The notes under the pieces: model-generated
What the model was told of the DNA's origin: nothing
Databases searched by the model: none
What the model saw: the letters and a program-made list of their open reading frames with translations, nothing else
Program-made: the position numbers and the translations under genes
Shown: positions 1-8,629 of the stretch, piece after piece
Layout of the letters: each line of letters starts with the position of its first letter
How positions within the stretch are numbered: the stretch's first letter is position 1
Source: a bacterium
GTDB lineage: Bacteria > Krumholzibacteriota > Krumholzibacteriia > LZORAL124-64-63
Direction: 5' to 3'
DNA: 47,932 nucleotides
NCBI GenBank assembly: GCA_003353795.1
Contig: PIVY01000011.1
Span: 1 to 47,932 of the forward strand

Positions 1-423
1 AGTGCCGCCCTCGTGGGTCTGCTCCTGGCGGCGGCGGGCGTGACCCTGTCCATGGTCACTCACAACGGCATGTGGGACGGACTGGCCTCCATCCTCATCG
101 GCGTGCTGCTGCTGAGCGTCGCCTGGTTCCTGGCCACCGAGAGCCACAGCCTGCTCATCGGCGAGGGCGCGACCCGACGCAACGACGAGGTCATCCGCAA
201 GATCGTCGTCGCAGATCCTGACGTGGAAACGGTGGTCGAGTTGATCACCCTGCAGCGGGGACCGCGCAGCATCCTGGTGCTGGTGGACGTCGACTTCGCC
301 GACCATCTGGACACCGCGGGCATCGAGGTCGTCGTGGCGCGGTTGCGAGGCGCCATCCAGGACGCCGTTCCTGCCGCCACCGCCATCTACCTTTCGGCGA
401 GAGACCGCTCACGAAAGGCGTGA
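1..423 (+). CDS. Cation diffusion facilitator (CDF) family transporter, C-terminal part
   Basis: The reading frame is open from the first base, so the 5' end lies outside the window; 140 residues are visible. Two hydrophobic segments are seen (about residues 1-19 and 25-44), followed by ESHSLLIGEGA, which is typical of the junction between the last membrane helix and the cytoplasmic domain in CDF metal transporters. The rest (ADPDVETVVELITLQRG, then LVLVDVDF) fits the small cytoplasmic ferredoxin-like dimerisation domain of this family. CDF proteins export divalent metals such as zinc, cobalt or iron by proton antiport at the inner membrane. The metal-binding helices are outside the window, so the substrate cannot be judged. 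The gene converges on the subtilase gene, and its stop codon lies inside a 13-bp inverted repeat. Confidence 0.85.
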   Translation, partial: SAALVGLLLAAAGVTLSMVTHNGMWDGLASILIGVLLLSVAWFLATESHSLLIGEGATRRNDEVIRKIVVADPDVETVVELITLQRGPRSILVLVDVDFADHLDTAGIEVVVARLRGAIQDAVPAATAIYLSARDRSRKA

Positions 424-431
424 GCGGTCTC
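401..431. terminator. Perfect 13-bp hairpin between convergent genes
   Basis: GAGACCGCTCACG (401-413) and CGTGAGCGGTCTC (419-431) form a perfect stem with a 5-nt loop. It spans the stop codon of the CDF gene (421-423) and lies just beyond the end of the minus-strand subtilase gene. There is no clear T-run on either side, so it could act as a bidirectional 3'-end or mRNA-stabilising hairpin rather than a classic intrinsic terminator. Confidence 0.5.
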
Positions 432-459
432 CAGCCGGAACACTCGAAATGCGTCGAGT

Positions 460-2208
460 CTATCGCACCTTCACCATGCGCCCCGACACGGCCTCGCTGC
501 CCGACACCAGACGGAACAGGTAGACGCCGCTGCCGGCCGCGTTGCCCGAATCGTCGCGGCCGTCCCAGTGCACTCGGCGCGCACCGGCACTCGCGGACGG
601 CAGGTCAACGGCGCGCACACGACGACCGGCCACGTCGAAGATCTCCAGCCGCGCGTCTCCCGCGCGGGCCTGGCTGAAGCGGATCTCGGTCTCATGGTCG
701 AATGGGCTGAGCGTGCTGATGACGGTCAGGCCACCGGCGCGCGGCGCAGGCGCCGCGGTGATGTCGACCAGCATTTCCACGGCAAGGCCCAGGTCGGGCC
801 GCGGGCCGATCTCCTTGACCGGATCCAGATGGTCGATGCCCGTATCGTGAAGCAGCGCACGCAGGTCAGCGGGCGTCAGGGGCGCGCCGAGGTTGGCCTT
901 GGCGATACCCTGCAGGCACAGCGCACTGCCGGTGATCATGGGCGAGGCGCCCGAGGTGCCGCCGAAATTCGCCGTGTACTCGGACTCCAGCGTGCCGCCG
1001 TTGTGGAGGTCGCCGTAGCCGGCAGTCACAATCTCCGAGCCCCAGGCGTGCACGTCCATGCGGCTGCCGTAGTTGGTGAACCACTCGGCCTGGCGGGGAA
1101 TGGGAGTGCCGGCCCCCACCATGATGGCGCCGGAGTCGCGCACGTTGCGGTCGAAGATTCCGTTCCAGACGGCGGCATCCAGGTTCTGCGAACCGTTGGC
1201 GCCCGCCTCGATGCAGACCACACCCAGCGCCCAGCTGCCGGTCCAGATCACGTCGTAGTTGGCCTGCACGTATTCCATGGGCGTGGCGTCGCCGGTTTCG
1301 GGCGGGTACATCTGCAACTCGATGAGCCAGACGTCTCCGGCGTTCAGGTGATCAATGGCTTCCTGGAAGTAGTGCGGCACGTCCGGCCACTCGTCCACGG
1401 TGATGCCGACGGTGCCCCACTGGGTGTCACTGGCGAAGCCGGTCACGCCATAGTCGTTGTCGCGACCGATGACCTCGCCCAGCACGGCGGTGCCGTGGTC
1501 GGAGTACGAATCGTCGCCGATGCCGCCGTTGTAGAACTGGCGGAAGGGATCGAAATCCTCGTGGGTCCAGACCCACCAGAGCTCCACGTCGATGAAGCGC
1601 ATGCCCGCGCCACGACCGCCCTCGACGGCCCACGCCGCCGGGGCATTCAGGCCCACCGGCGTGTCGTAGAGGTAGGTCTGCTGACCGGTGTAGTCGGGCG
1701 TGGGCAGGGGCGTCACGGGAGCGGGTTCGAGGTTGGCGTCCATGATCACGGCCGGCTCGCAGCGGGGCGCCGGGTGGGCGATCTCCACCTCGGTCAGGGC
1801 GTTGAGTGCGTTGAGCGTGCCGGCGAGCGTGGCTCGGCCACCGTTGATCCGTACATCGTACCAGAGCGAGAGATCGGGGCCGACCTGGCCGCTGGCCGCC
1901 TCGCCGCGTCGCTTCAGTTCACGCAGGTATTCGCGATCGCCCGAGAAGGTGCGGCGCAGGGTCGCTGCGCCCTCGACCACGGCGTTGACCGGCGAGAGAT
2001 CGGCGCCGGCGCCGGTGGTGAAGCGGCCGTTCTGCAGGGCGACGTCCGAGCCTTCCACGAACTTCACGTGCAACCAGTCGGGAGCGAAGTCCGCCAGATC
2101 CTGGTCGGACCAGGTGTGCACGGGGCCGACGGAACGGGTGGCGGTGTCCAGCGCGCCGGCTGTTGGAGCCAGGGCAATGACGAGAATGAGGGCGATGACG
2201 AGGCGCAT
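460..2208 (-). CDS. Secreted subtilisin-like serine protease (S8) with FlgD-like C-terminal sorting domain
   Basis: The product is 582 aa. The start was placed at 2208 because MRLVIALILVIALAPTAGA is a good signal peptide and GGGAG sits about 7 nt upstream; a longer frame to 2277 adds an unlikely leader. The subtilase catalytic triad is visible: Asp207 (FIDVEL), His238 (DHGTAV) and Ser419 (GGTSGASP). About 200 residues before the triad look like an N-terminal prodomain. The last ~80 residues (LSPFDHETEIRF, then LEIFDVAGRRVRAV and GSGVYLFRL) are a FlgD-like/type IX-style C-terminal domain that normally directs export across the outer membrane and surface attachment. An extracellular endopeptidase is inferred. 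The first Asp is followed by a Trp-rich stretch (ELWWVW), unusual for the family. Substrate unknown. Confidence 0.9.
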   Translation of the reverse strand: MRLVIALILVIALAPTAGALDTATRSVGPVHTWSDQDLADFAPDWLHVKFVEGSDVALQNGRFTTGAGADLSPVNAVVEGAATLRRTFSGDREYLRELKRRGEAASGQVGPDLSLWYDVRINGGRATLAGTLNALNALTEVEIAHPAPRCEPAVIMDANLEPAPVTPLPTPDYTGQQTYLYDTPVGLNAPAAWAVEGGRGAGMRFIDVELWWVWTHEDFDPFRQFYNGGIGDDSYSDHGTAVLGEVIGRDNDYGVTGFASDTQWGTVGITVDEWPDVPHYFQEAIDHLNAGDVWLIELQMYPPETGDATPMEYVQANYDVIWTGSWALGVVCIEAGANGSQNLDAAVWNGIFDRNVRDSGAIMVGAGTPIPRQAEWFTNYGSRMDVHAWGSEIVTAGYGDLHNGGTLESEYTANFGGTSGASPMITGSALCLQGIAKANLGAPLTPADLRALLHDTGIDHLDPVKEIGPRPDLGLAVEMLVDITAAPAPRAGGLTVISTLSPFDHETEIRFSQARAGDARLEIFDVAGRRVRAVDLPSASAGARRVHWDGRDDSGNAAGSGVYLFRLVSGSEAVSGRMVKVR

Positions 2209-2298
2209 GACGGTCTCCCGGGTTGGTGACGCGAGGTTCAGGGAAACCATTGTACACCATCCGGCGGCGGGGATCATCCGCGGGGCGGGAGAATCGGA

Positions 2299-4335
2299 TC
2301 AGCGCGGCGGCGGCCAGTCCAGCCAGACTCCGCCGGTATCCTGTCGCACGCCGAATTCCTCGGCGCCGATGATCGTCGCGAACGTTCCGCCCCCCTGGAC
2401 CATGGAGACCACTTTGAACGTTTCCAACTCGGTCAGCTCCAGGGAATTGGTGACCACGAGCGTGCCGCCCATGATGGCCCCCTCGGAGAAGATGAGGCGC
2501 TCGCCCCGGATTTCGCCGGCCTCGGCCAGGTCGATGCGCACCACCGTCGTGGCGGTCATGGTGCCGCCGCCGGCGATGTCGAGTCGGGCCGGCTGACCGT
2601 CGTGATCGGGTTCGATGGTGCCACCGAGAATGGGCGCGATCGCTTGCGACAGGTCGAGGCGCAGGTTGTAGCCCGACAGAGGGTGCAGGCCGCCGCCCCG
2701 GATCAACCCCGTCTCCGTGAGGGTGAACGCGTCGGTCAGGACGAGGACGCCGTCATCGAGCAGGAGCGATCCGCTGCAGGTCATGGGCACCTCGACCGTG
2801 AACGTCTCGGCGTCGCGCTTGGTGAAGACGCCGTCCATCCGGAACGACGAGCCCGAGCCGACGTTCTGGCGGATTCGGCCGCCGAACCCCTGCTCCCAGC
2901 GGCCGGTGTTCTCCACCATGACAGCGGCCCCCTGGTCGAGCAGCAGGTCCAGGCCGGATCCGGCGGTCAGATCGCCGTAAACATGCAGATCGCGACCGGC
3001 GAGGGTCTTGGAGAAATCGTCGCCGACGAGGCGCGCTGTGGCAGCCGCATCGATGCGGATCTCGCCCTCGCCCGTGATGTCGCCTCGAATCCAGACCAGG
3101 CTGTCGGTCACGGCGATGTCAGCGACGCCGCCCAGGCTTCCGGTATGCACGGTCAGGTACGGGATGGTTATGGTCTGCCCCGCCTCGAGACCCACGGTCA
3201 CCGAGCCCTCGATATCCAAGGGACCGGAGTTCAGGAATGAGACGTCGCCGGCCAGCGTGATCGACCCCAGGGCCTCGAGCCGCGCGTCGGGGGCGATGTC
3301 TACGGGCCCCAGGACCTGACCGCCGGCAATGCGCAGGGCGCCGGTCTCGATCCTCATCGAACCGGTCACGATGAACTCGCCCGCCGAACCGAACGCCGAC
3401 ACGCCGAACCCGGCGCTCTTGACCACGTCGCCGGCGCTCTCCACCACACCGCCGCCGTACGGCAGGATCGAACCATCGCTGCGGAAGTCGATGAGCGATC
3501 CCACCGGACTCTGGATCAGGCCGGCGATCGCCACGTCGAAACGGGTTCCCGAGACCACCGCCAGGGTGCCGCCGTTGATCAGGGTCGTCTCCAGTCTCGG
3601 TATGGGAGCACCGCCGCCGACGAGGAGTTCGGCGCCGTCGGCCAGGGTGAGGGTGCCCGCTCCGGCCACCACGCCACCGCGCCATTCCATGGTCTCGGCG
3701 ACGCCGACCGCGCTGCCGATCTGCAACTCCGCTCCGTCCATGACCATCGAGGCCACCGAGAGCGCGCCCGAGGTCGCGTCCAGCTGCTGGGTGCCGCTGC
3801 TCGTGCCGAGCACCAGCCGGGCGACGGTGGCGTCGCCGGCCATCGTCACCTGGTAGTCGCCCGCGGCGGTGATCTCGGCCGTGTCGACGGCCGTGGGCAC
3901 CACGCCGCCGCGCCAGTTGCCCGGATCGTGCCAGCTGCCGTCGACACCGGCAGCCCAGACCAGGGTGCGGAGCGTGACGGTGACCGCGGCGGTGTCGGCG
4001 AAGCCCTCGGCGGTGGCGATGATGGCGGCCGTGCCCGCGCGCACCGATTCGGCAAGGCCGGTGGTGTCCACGCTGACGATCTCCGCATGGGTGCTGGACC
4101 AGGTGACGGAGGCGGGCACCACTTCGCCGGCGGCATTCTGCGCGGTACCGGTGAAGCGAATCGTATCGCCGAGGGCGGCGAGGGACACCGTCTCGGGCGC
4201 GATGGTCACGGAGGCAACGGTGACGTCGGGACCCGGCTCGGGTTCGGTGGGTGATTCGCTGCTGCTACAACCCCAGACCAGCGCCGCTAGCAATGCCAGA
4301 TACAGATTCGCGGCGGCACGATGGGATCGGGGCAT
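2299..4335 (-). CDS. Lipoprotein with Ig-like domain and beta-helix-type repeats
   Basis: The product is 678 aa. The start at 4335 is preceded by AGGAGAG and gives a lipoprotein signal ending in the lipobox VWGC (cysteine about residue 23) and a Ser/Pro/Glu-rich linker. Residues about 40-120 resemble a bacterial Ig-like (BIG2-type) domain: VTIAPETVSLAALGDTIRF, later GTAAIIATAEG. Next comes a WxxGxWxxxxNWxxGxxPxxxDTAxI motif (SWHDPGNWRGGVVPTAVDTA), which often opens right-handed beta-helix or autotransporter-passenger-like repeats. The remaining ~500 residues are irregular Gly/Asp/Leu-rich beta repeats consistent with such a solenoid. No catalytic residues were recognised. A surface or periplasmic structural/adhesive role is only inference. 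It lies 90 nt upstream of the subtilase on the same strand and may be co-transcribed with it. Confidence 0.75.
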   Translation of the reverse strand: MPRSHRAAANLYLALLAALVWGCSSSESPTEPEPGPDVTVASVTIAPETVSLAALGDTIRFTGTAQNAAGEVVPASVTWSSTHAEIVSVDTTGLAESVRAGTAAIIATAEGFADTAAVTVTLRTLVWAAGVDGSWHDPGNWRGGVVPTAVDTAEITAAGDYQVTMAGDATVARLVLGTSSGTQQLDATSGALSVASMVMDGAELQIGSAVGVAETMEWRGGVVAGAGTLTLADGAELLVGGGAPIPRLETTLINGGTLAVVSGTRFDVAIAGLIQSPVGSLIDFRSDGSILPYGGGVVESAGDVVKSAGFGVSAFGSAGEFIVTGSMRIETGALRIAGGQVLGPVDIAPDARLEALGSITLAGDVSFLNSGPLDIEGSVTVGLEAGQTITIPYLTVHTGSLGGVADIAVTDSLVWIRGDITGEGEIRIDAAATARLVGDDFSKTLAGRDLHVYGDLTAGSGLDLLLDQGAAVMVENTGRWEQGFGGRIRQNVGSGSSFRMDGVFTKRDAETFTVEVPMTCSGSLLLDDGVLVLTDAFTLTETGLIRGGGLHPLSGYNLRLDLSQAIAPILGGTIEPDHDGQPARLDIAGGGTMTATTVVRIDLAEAGEIRGERLIFSEGAIMGGTLVVTNSLELTELETFKVVSMVQGGGTFATIIGAEEFGVRQDTGGVWLDWPPPR

Positions 4336-4429
4336 GGTCTCTCCTGGGCCACGTGGCGAGCGAAATCTCTGGATTCGCATTCGACCTTAGCACACGGGCA
4401 ACGGATCCCGGCCTGTTTTCCTGGCGCAG

Positions 4430-4465
4430 AAAACGGGCCCCGTACCACCATGATACGGGGCCCGT
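4430..4465 (-). terminator. Intrinsic terminator of the NfeD-flotillin operon
   Basis: ACGGGCCCCGTA (4433-4444) and TACGGGGCCCGT (4454-4465) form a perfect 12-bp stem with a 9-nt loop. Read on the minus strand the stem is followed by TTTTCTG. It begins 16 nt after the flotillin stop codon. Confidence 0.85.
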
Positions 4466-4481
4466 CGTTGCAGGTGACCGC

Positions 4482-5924
4482 CTACTCCGGCGAGTTCGGC
4501 GGCGCCGGGTCCGGATCGGCCGGCGCCACCGGTGTCGGCGACTCGGACCTGGCCGGGGCCCCGTTCTGCTCGTCGAGCTTGCCGAGGAACTGTGGCAACT
4601 CGATGCCCACGTTCTTGGTCAATTCGTGCAGCGGCGGCAACGAGCCCACCATGCCCGAGAGGAAGTCGGCGGTGGACGTACGCCCGTCGGCCTTCCGACC
4701 GCCTTCCCAGACGGTGATGTTGTCGATCTTCAGGTTGGAGATGGCCTTGACCTGCTCCTCCACCAGCTGCGGCATCTGCTCGGTGATGAGCAGCAGCGCG
4801 GCCAGCTCGGCCTTGCTCTCGGCGGCCTTCACGATGTCGGCGAAACCCGCGGCCTTGCGCGTGAGGATGGCCTTCAGACCGTCGGCCTCGGCGGTCATCA
4901 TGGCCAGCACGCCGTCGGCCTCGCCCCGCTTGGTGCGACGGATACGCTCGGCCTCGGCCTCGGCGATGACTTCCACGCGGCGCTTCTCGATCTCGGCCGG
5001 GATCACGATGTTGGCCACCTGGGTAGCCTCCTCGCGGCGGGCACGCTCGCGCTCGGCCAGCTCCTCGGCGGTGTACGATTCCTGGAGCGCCTGAGCCGAC
5101 TGCACCTTCTCCGACGCGGTGGCCCGGCGTTCGGCCTCAGCCTCGCGCTCGCGCCGTGCGGCGTCGGAGTTGGCCACGGTGATCTTCGCCGTGTTCTCAC
5201 CCTCGACGGCGGCGGCGTGGGCCGCGGCCACCTTGATGCGCTGCTCCCGCTCCGCCTCGGCCTTGCCGATCTCACCGTCGCGCATCTGCATGGCCACCTT
5301 GCGCTTGGCCTCGTTGATGGCACGCGCCGCAGCCTCGCGACCGAGGGCGTCGATGTAGCCGGACTCGTCGGTGATGTCCTGGATGTTCACGTTGATGAGG
5401 CGTAGACCGACCTTCTGCAGCTCCGACTCCACACCCTTGGTGATGTTGTCGATGAGCTGCTCACGGTCGGCGTTGACGTCCTCGATGGACATGGTCGCGA
5501 TCACCACACGCATCTGGCCGAAGATGATGTCGCGCGCCAGATCCTGGACGTTCTGCATGGTCTGGCCGAGCAGACGCTCGGCGGCGTTCTGCATCACGCC
5601 CGGCTCGGTGGAGATACCCACGGTGAACGTGGCCGGCGTGTTGACCCGGATGTTCTGGAGCGACAGCGCCCCCTCGAGCTTGATCTCGATGGGAATGGGC
5701 GTGAGGTCCAGAAACGCGTGGTCCTGGATCACGGGCCACACGAAGGTGGCGCCGCCGTGAATGCACTTTGCCGACTTGGAGGGGCCCTTGCCCCCGGTCT
5801 TGCCGTAGACCACCAGGATCTTGTCGGACGGGCAACGCTTGTACCGCGTGGCGAATCCGATCAAGGTCACGAAGAACAGCAGGACGATGGTGGCGATGAG
5901 AACCAGGAACTCGAATCCAGCCAT
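4482..5924 (-). CDS. Flotillin-like SPFH-domain membrane scaffold protein
   Basis: The product is 480 aa. ATG at 5924 was chosen over an in-frame TTG at 5930 because GAGGGAG lies 7 nt upstream. Residues about 5-25 form an N-terminal membrane anchor (FLVLIATIVLLFFVTLIGFA). An SPFH/band-7 domain follows (about 30-210), then a long Ala/Glu/Arg-rich coiled coil (about 215-370) with the EA repeats typical of flotillins (AEAEREQRIKVAAAH), and a C-terminal flotillin region (ITEQMPQLVEEQVKAI). Flotillins oligomerise in the inner membrane and organise microdomains that host secretion, signalling and proteolysis complexes. The gene lies 66 nt downstream of a NfeD-like gene, the classic bacterial flotillin partner, and ends in a strong terminator. 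The last ~30 residues are Pro/Ala/Asp-rich and probably disordered. Confidence 0.92.
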   Translation of the reverse strand: MAGFEFLVLIATIVLLFFVTLIGFATRYKRCPSDKILVVYGKTGGKGPSKSAKCIHGGATFVWPVIQDHAFLDLTPIPIEIKLEGALSLQNIRVNTPATFTVGISTEPGVMQNAAERLLGQTMQNVQDLARDIIFGQMRVVIATMSIEDVNADREQLIDNITKGVESELQKVGLRLINVNIQDITDESGYIDALGREAAARAINEAKRKVAMQMRDGEIGKAEAEREQRIKVAAAHAAAVEGENTAKITVANSDAARREREAEAERRATASEKVQSAQALQESYTAEELAERERARREEATQVANIVIPAEIEKRRVEVIAEAEAERIRRTKRGEADGVLAMMTAEADGLKAILTRKAAGFADIVKAAESKAELAALLLITEQMPQLVEEQVKAISNLKIDNITVWEGGRKADGRTSTADFLSGMVGSLPPLHELTKNVGIELPQFLGKLDEQNGAPARSESPTPVAPADPDPAPPNSPE

Positions 5925-5990
5925 GGTCAATCTCCCTCTCTGACTCCAGCCGCGACAAGGAGCGCAGCATGATCAAACCAATCCGTGTCG

Positions 5991-6575
5991 CTAGATAGTC
6001 TCAACTTGTAACGTGTTGCCGGCCATCATCTTGACGACCTTGACCTGCGCCCCGCTGGGGATCTTTTCGCTCGCCTCCGTGGTGGCGGCCACGGTTGCGA
6101 GCCGCCCTTGCACGACGATCTGGATCTGCCCCGAGCCGGCGCCGCCCGCGGGGATCGCGACGTAGACGGTTCCCAGTTCGCCCACGGCGTTCCGGTAGTC
6201 GAGGGAACCGCTCTGGCGCAGCGAGTACAGTCCCCGCATGAGCCAGAACACCAGCAGCATGAGCATGAAGCCCACCACGGTCGCGGCCAGGACCGCGACC
6301 GGACGGCTGAGGTCGCCGTTGCGGGCGATGGCGCCGGTCCAGCCGAAGCCGGTGAGGAAGGCCACCACGGTGCGGAAGGAGATCAGGCCGAGGCCGTCTC
6401 CGTGGTCACCGTCGGCGCCGTCGAAACTGTCGCCGTCCATACCGTCGAGCGCGCCCTCGTCGCCGAGGCCGAGCAGGGTCATGATGAGCTGAACGACGAG
6501 CAATACCGATGCGAGAATACCGACGCCATAGAAGATCTGCAGGTCGACGGCCAGGGATGTCCACCACTCCATCAT
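5991..6575 (-). CDS. NfeD-like membrane protein with C-terminal OB-fold
   Basis: The product is 194 aa. The first of two adjacent ATG codons follows GAGGTG at 7 nt. Hydrophobic segments lie near residues 16-38, 66-80 and 90-112. The loop after the first is strikingly acidic and Gly-rich (DGMDGDSFDGADGDHGDG). The C-terminal ~75 residues (AVGELGTVYVAIPAGG, then VKVVKMMAGNTLQVE) look like the small OB-fold of NfeD-type proteins. Short NfeD homologues of this type lack the ClpP-like protease domain and are usually encoded beside flotillins, as here. The pair probably forms a membrane microdomain complex in the inner membrane. The Asp-rich loop may bind divalent cations, but that is speculation. 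Confidence 0.8.
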   Translation of the reverse strand: MMEWWTSLAVDLQIFYGVGILASVLLVVQLIMTLLGLGDEGALDGMDGDSFDGADGDHGDGLGLISFRTVVAFLTGFGWTGAIARNGDLSRPVAVLAATVVGFMLMLLVFWLMRGLYSLRQSGSLDYRNAVGELGTVYVAIPAGGAGSGQIQIVVQGRLATVAATTEASEKIPSGAQVKVVKMMAGNTLQVETI

Positions 6576-6680
6576 GAGAGATCACCTCGTTCCGGTTTTT
6601 GGTCCTGCAAGTCCATTGTCGAAGTCTCGACTGTAGCGTAGCGACGGACCGGACGCAGCAGAAACCCGCGCGGGGCGTGA

Positions 6681-8522
6681 TTATTCGCGCGGTCCGGAAT
6701 CGTCCGGAGTGATGGACAGCAGGAGGTCGGCCGAGACGGAGCCGGACTCCAGGTCGGCTCCGGAGGACTCCGACCACGCGATTCTCCGGATGCGGAGCAG
6801 ACCGTTCGCCAGGTCCGTGGTCGCGACCACGTCGAGCAGATCGCCGGCGATCTGGTGGCTGCCGGGATTCGGATACCGGGAGCGAAGATCGTCGATGGTC
6901 GGGTTCACCGAGAAGACCACCACGGTCACGCCTGCCCGGGTCACGGCGAGTTGGCGCGACGCCCAGTCCATCGTCGCGCGGTACTGCTGTCCCTCGATCT
7001 CGAAGGCGTGAACCTCGACGAGGGCGCCGCTGGTACGCACGAAATACTCGAAATCGCGAACCGGGATCGCGGCGCCGTCCTCGCGCTGAAACTCGTAGTG
7101 CGGCAATACTCCGACATCCCGGGCATAGGCGAGTTCCATGCCCATGGACTCGCCGACGGTCCGGGCGAGTCCCGTCGTCCTGTTGTGGCTGACGGTCGTC
7201 AGCTCGGCGCGTTCATCCAGTTCGGCCGCCAGTTCGGCGTCGGCGAGATCGCCCAGAGCCTGCGAACCGTACAGTGAGAACAGGTACTGCAGAATGCTCG
7301 TGATCTCCACCCTGTCGGCCAGCGAAATCGTCGATTCGCCGGAAGCGATCATGCCTTCAGCCAGGCGGCCGTTCTCGGCGAGCACCCCTTCGAGGCGCGC
7401 GTGCTGGCTGCGCAGCGAGACGGCTTTCGCCGACCACGGACCGATGGCGGTCAGCAATGCAATGACCGCGAGCGACGCCGGGACCGCCTTGATCAGCGAC
7501 CGTTTCCGGACGCACCCCCACACCACCACCACCGCCAACCACACCGTGAGCACGAGGAGGAAGTACCGGAATTCCGTCACGCCGTACTGTCCGATCCGTT
7601 TGAGCACCGCGAGGGCCAGCATGACCACGGCGGGCAGCATGAAGATGTGGAAGGCACGGGCGTAGACACGGAGCCAGCGGCGGTCCGACCGCTCCGACTC
7701 CGGTTCCAGCAGCAGCAGGGACAGCAGGCCGGCCGCCGCCACGCCGGATACGAGGTAGCCGATCCAGCCGCTGGGCCACTCGGCGGTTGCGACCACCTTC
7801 ACCAGATAGGCGGTGAGGATGGCCAGGTACACGCACACCAGGGGCGCCAGGATGTACTGGGCGAAGATCCGCAGCACCTTGGGATAGGCGGCCGGTCCGC
7901 CGAGGTCGCTCAGATTGCCGGGCACGCCGCCCAGAAAATATGCGGTGTTGAAGACCAGTGCGATGCCGAGCCAGAGCTGCATGTAGACGTCGTCTTTCAC
8001 GTCGACGCCGAACAGGGTATCCAGTGCGGCCAGGGCCAGGCTCAGGCCGGCGAAGAGGACCATCGAGAAGAACGCCGCGTTGATGAAACGCAGCAGCAAC
8101 GTCACGTTGAACCGCCACATGGCGCCGACTTCGCCGCGGCCGGCGAACGGCAGCACCGCCACCAGCAGGTGCAATCCCACGGTGAGCTGCACATGGAAGA
8201 CCAGTTCGTGATCGAACAATTCGCCGGAACGCGTGAATCCGTAGGCGACCAGGAACGCCAGCGCCGCGAGGCGCAGGACCAGTCCAGCATAGCGTGGCAG
8301 ATGCCATCGCTCGCGTCGCGCGGCCACCAGTCCCACCGCCAGGAACAGGGGAATCCCCAGCAGGGCGGTCATCAGGATCTCGGCGAGCGGATGCTCGTCG
8401 ACGGCGTCCACCAGCATGATGGCCGACACGGCGGCGACCACGGCGGACAGCAAGGTCACAGGGAAGCGACGTACGCTGCGTTCGGTCGCCTCGCCCATTC
8501 GGCGCAGTGATAGGACCTTCAC
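6681..8522 (-). CDS. DUF4153 family multi-pass membrane protein
   Basis: The product is 613 aa if translation starts at GTG 8522 (AAAGGCG 7 nt upstream); an internal ATG at 8498 is an alternative. About ten to twelve hydrophobic helices fill residues 20-410, including the DUF4153 hallmark GQYGVTEFRYFLLVLTVWLA. The C-terminal third is a soluble domain (about 440-613) with mixed alpha/beta character and a repeated VEIT/FEYFVRTSG pattern. The family's biochemical function is unknown; members are envelope proteins sometimes found near sensors or transporters. It sits between the RND genes (107-nt gap) and the NfeD gene (105-nt gap), all on the minus strand, so it may be a separate unit. No catalytic motif was recognised. 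Confidence 0.8.
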   Translation of the reverse strand: MKVLSLRRMGEATERSVRRFPVTLLSAVVAAVSAIMLVDAVDEHPLAEILMTALLGIPLFLAVGLVAARRERWHLPRYAGLVLRLAALAFLVAYGFTRSGELFDHELVFHVQLTVGLHLLVAVLPFAGRGEVGAMWRFNVTLLLRFINAAFFSMVLFAGLSLALAALDTLFGVDVKDDVYMQLWLGIALVFNTAYFLGGVPGNLSDLGGPAAYPKVLRIFAQYILAPLVCVYLAILTAYLVKVVATAEWPSGWIGYLVSGVAAAGLLSLLLLEPESERSDRRWLRVYARAFHIFMLPAVVMLALAVLKRIGQYGVTEFRYFLLVLTVWLAVVVVWGCVRKRSLIKAVPASLAVIALLTAIGPWSAKAVSLRSQHARLEGVLAENGRLAEGMIASGESTISLADRVEITSILQYLFSLYGSQALGDLADAELAAELDERAELTTVSHNRTTGLARTVGESMGMELAYARDVGVLPHYEFQREDGAAIPVRDFEYFVRTSGALVEVHAFEIEGQQYRATMDWASRQLAVTRAGVTVVVFSVNPTIDDLRSRYPNPGSHQIAGDLLDVVATTDLANGLLRIRRIAWSESSGADLESGSVSADLLLSITPDDSGPRE

Positions 8523-8629
8523 GATGGGTCGCCTTTCACGGTGGGCGGGCCATGACGGCAGGACCTCGGTCCCGCCGGACGGTATCAGGCGGGGGCTGCG
8601 CGCGGCAAGGCGGAAACGGATCGGGAGGC

